From Phycisphaerae bacterium (GTDB lineage Bacteria; Planctomycetota; Phycisphaerae; UBA1845; Fen-1342): a stretch of DNA of 8,569 bases. The stretch covers positions 1-8,569 of the forward strand of contig JAGVEP010000465.1 in the NCBI GenBank assembly GCA_020058145.1, read 5' to 3'. Of this stretch, positions 5,873 to 8,569 are shown piece after piece. Both the position numbers and the translations under genes were made by a program. The notes below the pieces were generated by a model that was not told the DNA's origin, did not search any database, and saw nothing but the letters and a program-made list of their open reading frames with translations. Positions within the stretch are counted from its first letter, which is position 1, and the number at the start of each line of letters is the position of its first letter.

Positions 5873-8436
5873 CCCAGCAGAATTACGAGCGCGTTCGCCA
5901 GCTCTTTCTCGCCGCACGCGAAAAAGAGCCCGGGCAGCGCGCGGCGTTCCTGCGCGAGGCATGCCAGGACGACGATGTGCGGGCCGAGGTCGAATCCCTG
6001 CTCGCACACGCCGCGCAGATCGACACGTTCCTGCAAACACCGGCTTTGGGCGGGAGTTTCGCACTCGCAGGTCCGGAGTTGCTCGCTTCGGGGGCGTCAA
6101 CGACCGACGGGCTTGCCGGCGCGCCGCCATCTGCGGTCTACCCTGAGCGAATCGGCCGCTACCGCATCCTCGAAGTGCTGGGCCGGGGCGGCATGGGAGT
6201 CGTGTACCGCGCGGAGCAGGAGAATCCCCGGCGGACCGTCGCGCTAAAGGTCGTTCGTTGGGGTGCCGAATCCCCCGCGATCCTCCAACGGTTCCAACAT
6301 GAGAGCCGGGTACTCGGCTTTCTGCACCACCCAGGCATCGCGCAGATCCTGGAAGCGGGCACGGCTGACACCGGACACGGCCCGCAGCCGTACTTCGCGA
6401 TGGAGTTCATCTCCGGCCGGCCGCTGACGGAGCATGCCGACGCTCAACGCCTCAACGTGCGGGCGCGACTCGAGTTGCTCGTCAAAACCTGCGACGCCGT
6501 CCACCACGCGCATCAAAAAGGCGTTATCCACCGCGATTTGAAGCCCGGAAACATCCTGGTCGATGAGCGCGGCCAGCCGAAAATCCTCGACTTCGGGGTG
6601 GCCCGCGTGACCGACCCCGACCTCCGCGTTTCCACCCTCGCCACGCACGCGGGGCTGATCGTCGGCACCCTCGGCTACATGAGCCCCGAGCAGGTGCGGG
6701 GGCAACCGAGCGAAATCGACATCCGCACCGACGTATACTCCCTTGGGGCGCTCTTGTACGAGGTCTTGGCCCAACGACCGCCGCTCAAGGTCGCCGGCAA
6801 GTCGCTACCCGAAGCGGCCCGCGTAATTGTCGAAGACGAGCCGACGGCGCTGCGCACCCTCTGCCACGGTATCTCCGGCGATCTGGAAGCGATCGTCGCC
6901 AAAGCGCTCGAGAAGGACAAGACCCGGCGCTACGAGTCCGCCGCCGCCCTGGCCGACGATCTGCGCCGCTTCCTCGCGGATCAACCGGTCGCCGCGCGAC
7001 CCGCGACGACCTGGTATCACTTCCGCAAGTTCGCGCGCCGCAATCGCCTGCTCGTCAGCGCCGTCGCCGCCACAGGGTTCATCCTGATCGCCGGGATCAT
7101 CGGTACGAGCATTGGGTTGACCCGCGCCACGCGCGCCGAATCGTCGGCGCGGCGTGAGGCCGCCAAGGCCAGTGCCATCAGTGATTTCGTCACGTCCATG
7201 CTCGCCAGCGTCGAGCCGGGCAAGCAGGGCCGCGACGTGCGCGTGTTGGACGTGCTCGACCAGGCCGCCGGCGACCTGGCCAACAAATACGCCGGCCAAC
7301 CCGAGCTTCGGGCGGCCTTGCACGAACGCATCGGGGCGAGCTATCACCGCCTCGGAGCCTACGAGCGGGCCAGCGAGCAATTCCGATCCGCCGAGACGCT
7401 GCTGCGCCTCACGCCCGGCTCCGACAGCGAACTGGCTGCCGTGCTTTCATCGCTCGGGACTGCGTACCACCTGTCCGGCCATTACGAACAGGCCGAAAAC
7501 GCGCTGCGGGAGGCGGTGGCTGTGCGGCGTCGCGGGGGGACGGCGCAGGCCGCCGATCTTGCCACGACGCTCAGCAATTTTGCGGGCCTGCTGCACACGC
7601 TGGGCCGCTACGAGGACGCGGGCCGGGCCTGGAATGAAGCGCTGCAACTGTCGCGGGACCACCTGCCGGCGCTCGACCCGCAAAGGGCCGCCATTCTGAA
7701 CAACCTGGGCTCCCTGGCCCTGCGCCGCGAGGACGACGCGACGGCTGGACGGCTCTACCAGGAAGCCCTTCAGCAGTACGAGGCGTCTCTCGGACCGGAG
7801 CATCCGGACACCATCACGTGCCGCCAGAACCTGGCCGGCGTGGTCGCACGCCAGGGGGACCTCCAGCGCGCGGAGGGCCTCTATCGCGACATCCTGGCGA
7901 CCCGCCGCCGAATCCTCGGTCCCGAACATGCCCAGGTAGCCGTCACGCTCAACAACCTCGCCAAGGTGCTGCTGACGCGCGCGGACTACTCCGGCGCGGC
8001 GGAGATGTATTCTGACGCGCTGGAGATTTTCGAGAAATCACCCGGCCCGGCGCACCCGCAGACGGCCGTGGCGCACAACAATCTGGCCCACGCGCTGCTG
8101 CTGCAGGACCGGCCCGCCGAGGCGGAAACGCACGCCGCCCGCGCACTCGAAATCTGCACGCAGAAACTTCCGCCCGGGCACCGCACCACGGCCATTTGCC
8201 GGGCCGAGTACGGCAGCGCGCTGCACAAGCTCAAGCGCTGGTCGGACGCCGACGCGGCGCTGCGCCAGGCGTACGACGAGTTGAGCAGCGCTTTCGGCGC
8301 GGAGCATCAACGCGCCCGCGAGGTGGCCGGGTTGCTCGCCGACTCGGCCGAGGCTCAGGGGCAACACGACCAAGTGTCGCTGTGGCGTACGCGGCAAGCC
8401 GCGCCCACGTCGGACCCTGCGAGCCCGGATCGCTGA
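5869..8436 (+). CDS. Membrane Ser/Thr protein kinase (PknB-like) with TPR tail
   Basis: Transmembrane Hanks-type kinase of 855 residues. The ATG at 5869 overlaps the sigma factor stop by 4 bp; a longer frame back to 5815 lies inside the sigma gene and is rejected. Residues 1-60 form a helical N-terminal segment (NYERVRQLFLAAREKEP, AAFLREAC, RAEVESLLA) often seen in planctomycete kinases. The kinase domain covers about 97-370: Gly-loop GRGGMG at 105-110, ATP-binding Lys127, likely helix-C Glu145, catalytic HRDLKPGN at 221-228 (Asp223, Asn228; an RD kinase, so activation-loop phosphorylation is likely), DFG at 241-243, SPE at 272-274 and D288 in DVYSLG. All key catalytic residues are present. 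One membrane helix lies at about 394-417, then a helical linker, then eight TPRs at about 482-815. If there is one helix, the TPR tail is outside the cytoplasm. Likely role: sense a signal through the TPRs and phosphorylate targets, probably including the co-encoded sigma factor; the substrate is inferred. Confidence 0.93.
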   Translation: MTQQNYERVRQLFLAAREKEPGQRAAFLREACQDDDVRAEVESLLAHAAQIDTFLQTPALGGSFALAGPELLASGASTTDGLAGAPPSAVYPERIGRYRILEVLGRGGMGVVYRAEQENPRRTVALKVVRWGAESPAILQRFQHESRVLGFLHHPGIAQILEAGTADTGHGPQPYFAMEFISGRPLTEHADAQRLNVRARLELLVKTCDAVHHAHQKGVIHRDLKPGNILVDERGQPKILDFGVARVTDPDLRVSTLATHAGLIVGTLGYMSPEQVRGQPSEIDIRTDVYSLGALLYEVLAQRPPLKVAGKSLPEAARVIVEDEPTALRTLCHGISGDLEAIVAKALEKDKTRRYESAAALADDLRRFLADQPVAARPATTWYHFRKFARRNRLLVSAVAATGFILIAGIIGTSIGLTRATRAESSARREAAKASAISDFVTSMLASVEPGKQGRDVRVLDVLDQAAGDLANKYAGQPELRAALHERIGASYHRLGAYERASEQFRSAETLLRLTPGSDSELAAVLSSLGTAYHLSGHYEQAENALREAVAVRRRGGTAQAADLATTLSNFAGLLHTLGRYEDAGRAWNEALQLSRDHLPALDPQRAAILNNLGSLALRREDDATAGRLYQEALQQYEASLGPEHPDTITCRQNLAGVVARQGDLQRAEGLYRDILATRRRILGPEHAQVAVTLNNLAKVLLTRADYSGAAEMYSDALEIFEKSPGPAHPQTAVAHNNLAHALLLQDRPAEAETHAARALEICTQKLPPGHRTTAICRAEYGSALHKLKRWSDADAALRQAYDELSSAFGAEHQRAREVAGLLADSAEAQGQHDQVSLWRTRQAAPTSDPASPDR
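7306..8388 (+). repeat. Array of eight TPR units in the kinase tail
   Basis: Repeats are visible at residues 482, 523, 565, 607, 649, 691, 733 and 775. The four units from 607 to 774 are each exactly 42 residues long and share NNLA/NNLG, a Tyr- or Ala-rich second helix and a linker of the LGPEHP/PGPAHP type. This is the 42-residue TPR_10/TPR_12 form known from kinesin light chains, used for peptide or protein binding. Confidence 0.85.
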
Positions 8437-8569
8437 GCACCCTGAGCAAAGCTCCCGTGGCGGCGCCGCTTAGCCCGACTTTCGCAGTTTGCTGACCGGA
8501 ACCGCGTTGGCGGGGTCGTGAAGGCCGATTTGACCCCGTAGGTCTGCACTACAAAACCGGCTGGGGGCG
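8437..8569. other. Right-edge stretch after the kinase gene
   Basis: No gene is supported; reading frames here are short or antisense to the kinase. A short GAGC-AAA-GCTC inverted repeat (8444-8454) and a GC palindrome (8460-8469) follow the stop, but neither has a T-run, so no terminator is called. The region is cut by the window end. Confidence 0.5.

Noticed and set aside
8444..8469. Inverted repeats after the kinase stop as a terminator
   Set aside because: The GAGC/GCTC stem is only four pairs and the second is a plain palindrome; neither is followed by a T-run.
8531..8558. TTGACC followed by TACAAA as a promoter at the right edge
   Set aside because: The spacing of 14 bases is too short and no gene start can be seen before the window ends.

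Overview
The window is GC-rich. It carries two long secreted-protein genes on the minus strand and, divergent from them, an ECF sigma factor gene and a Ser/Thr kinase gene on the plus strand. This set points to a member of the Planctomycetota, perhaps a Phycisphaerae-like lineage: multidomain exported proteins ending in a Cys-containing dockerin-like tail, and an ECF sigma factor of the TIGR02999/Sigma70_ECF type coupled to a PknB-like kinase with a TPR tail. The assignment rests on family recognition only; no rRNA or tRNA is present.

Layout: bases 1-237 hold no supportable gene but have clustered inverted repeats (37-105) and a long hairpin (182-216) that fits the terminator of the first minus-strand gene. 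Bases 238-2571 (minus) encode a 777-residue exported protein: signal peptide, five PPC-like beta modules in the order A-B-A-B-B, a thrombospondin type 3 calcium-binding stretch and a dockerin-like tail. Bases 2572-2909 are intergenic, with a possible promoter and a strong hairpin. Bases 2910-5144 (minus) encode a 744-residue exported beta-repeat protein of the kind seen in autotransporter/PEP-CTERM-associated repeat proteins, again ending in a dockerin-like tail. Bases 5145-5299 are a divergent promoter region. Bases 5300-5872 (plus) encode the sigma factor, and bases 5869-8436 (plus) encode the kinase, overlapping it by 4 bp (ATGA). Bases 8437-8569 show no gene.

The sigma factor and kinase are almost certainly made together and probably form one signalling unit: a membrane kinase with a probable extracytoplasmic TPR sensor that controls a dedicated sigma factor. 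The two minus-strand genes would supply calcium-stabilised surface or extracellular proteins. That the signalling pair controls them is an inference from the shared 155-bp divergent region, not something the sequence shows. No CRISPR array, insertion sequence, phage gene or tRNA was found. The most interesting points are the modular secreted proteins with matching dockerin tails and no visible cohesin partner, and the sigma/kinase pair next to them.
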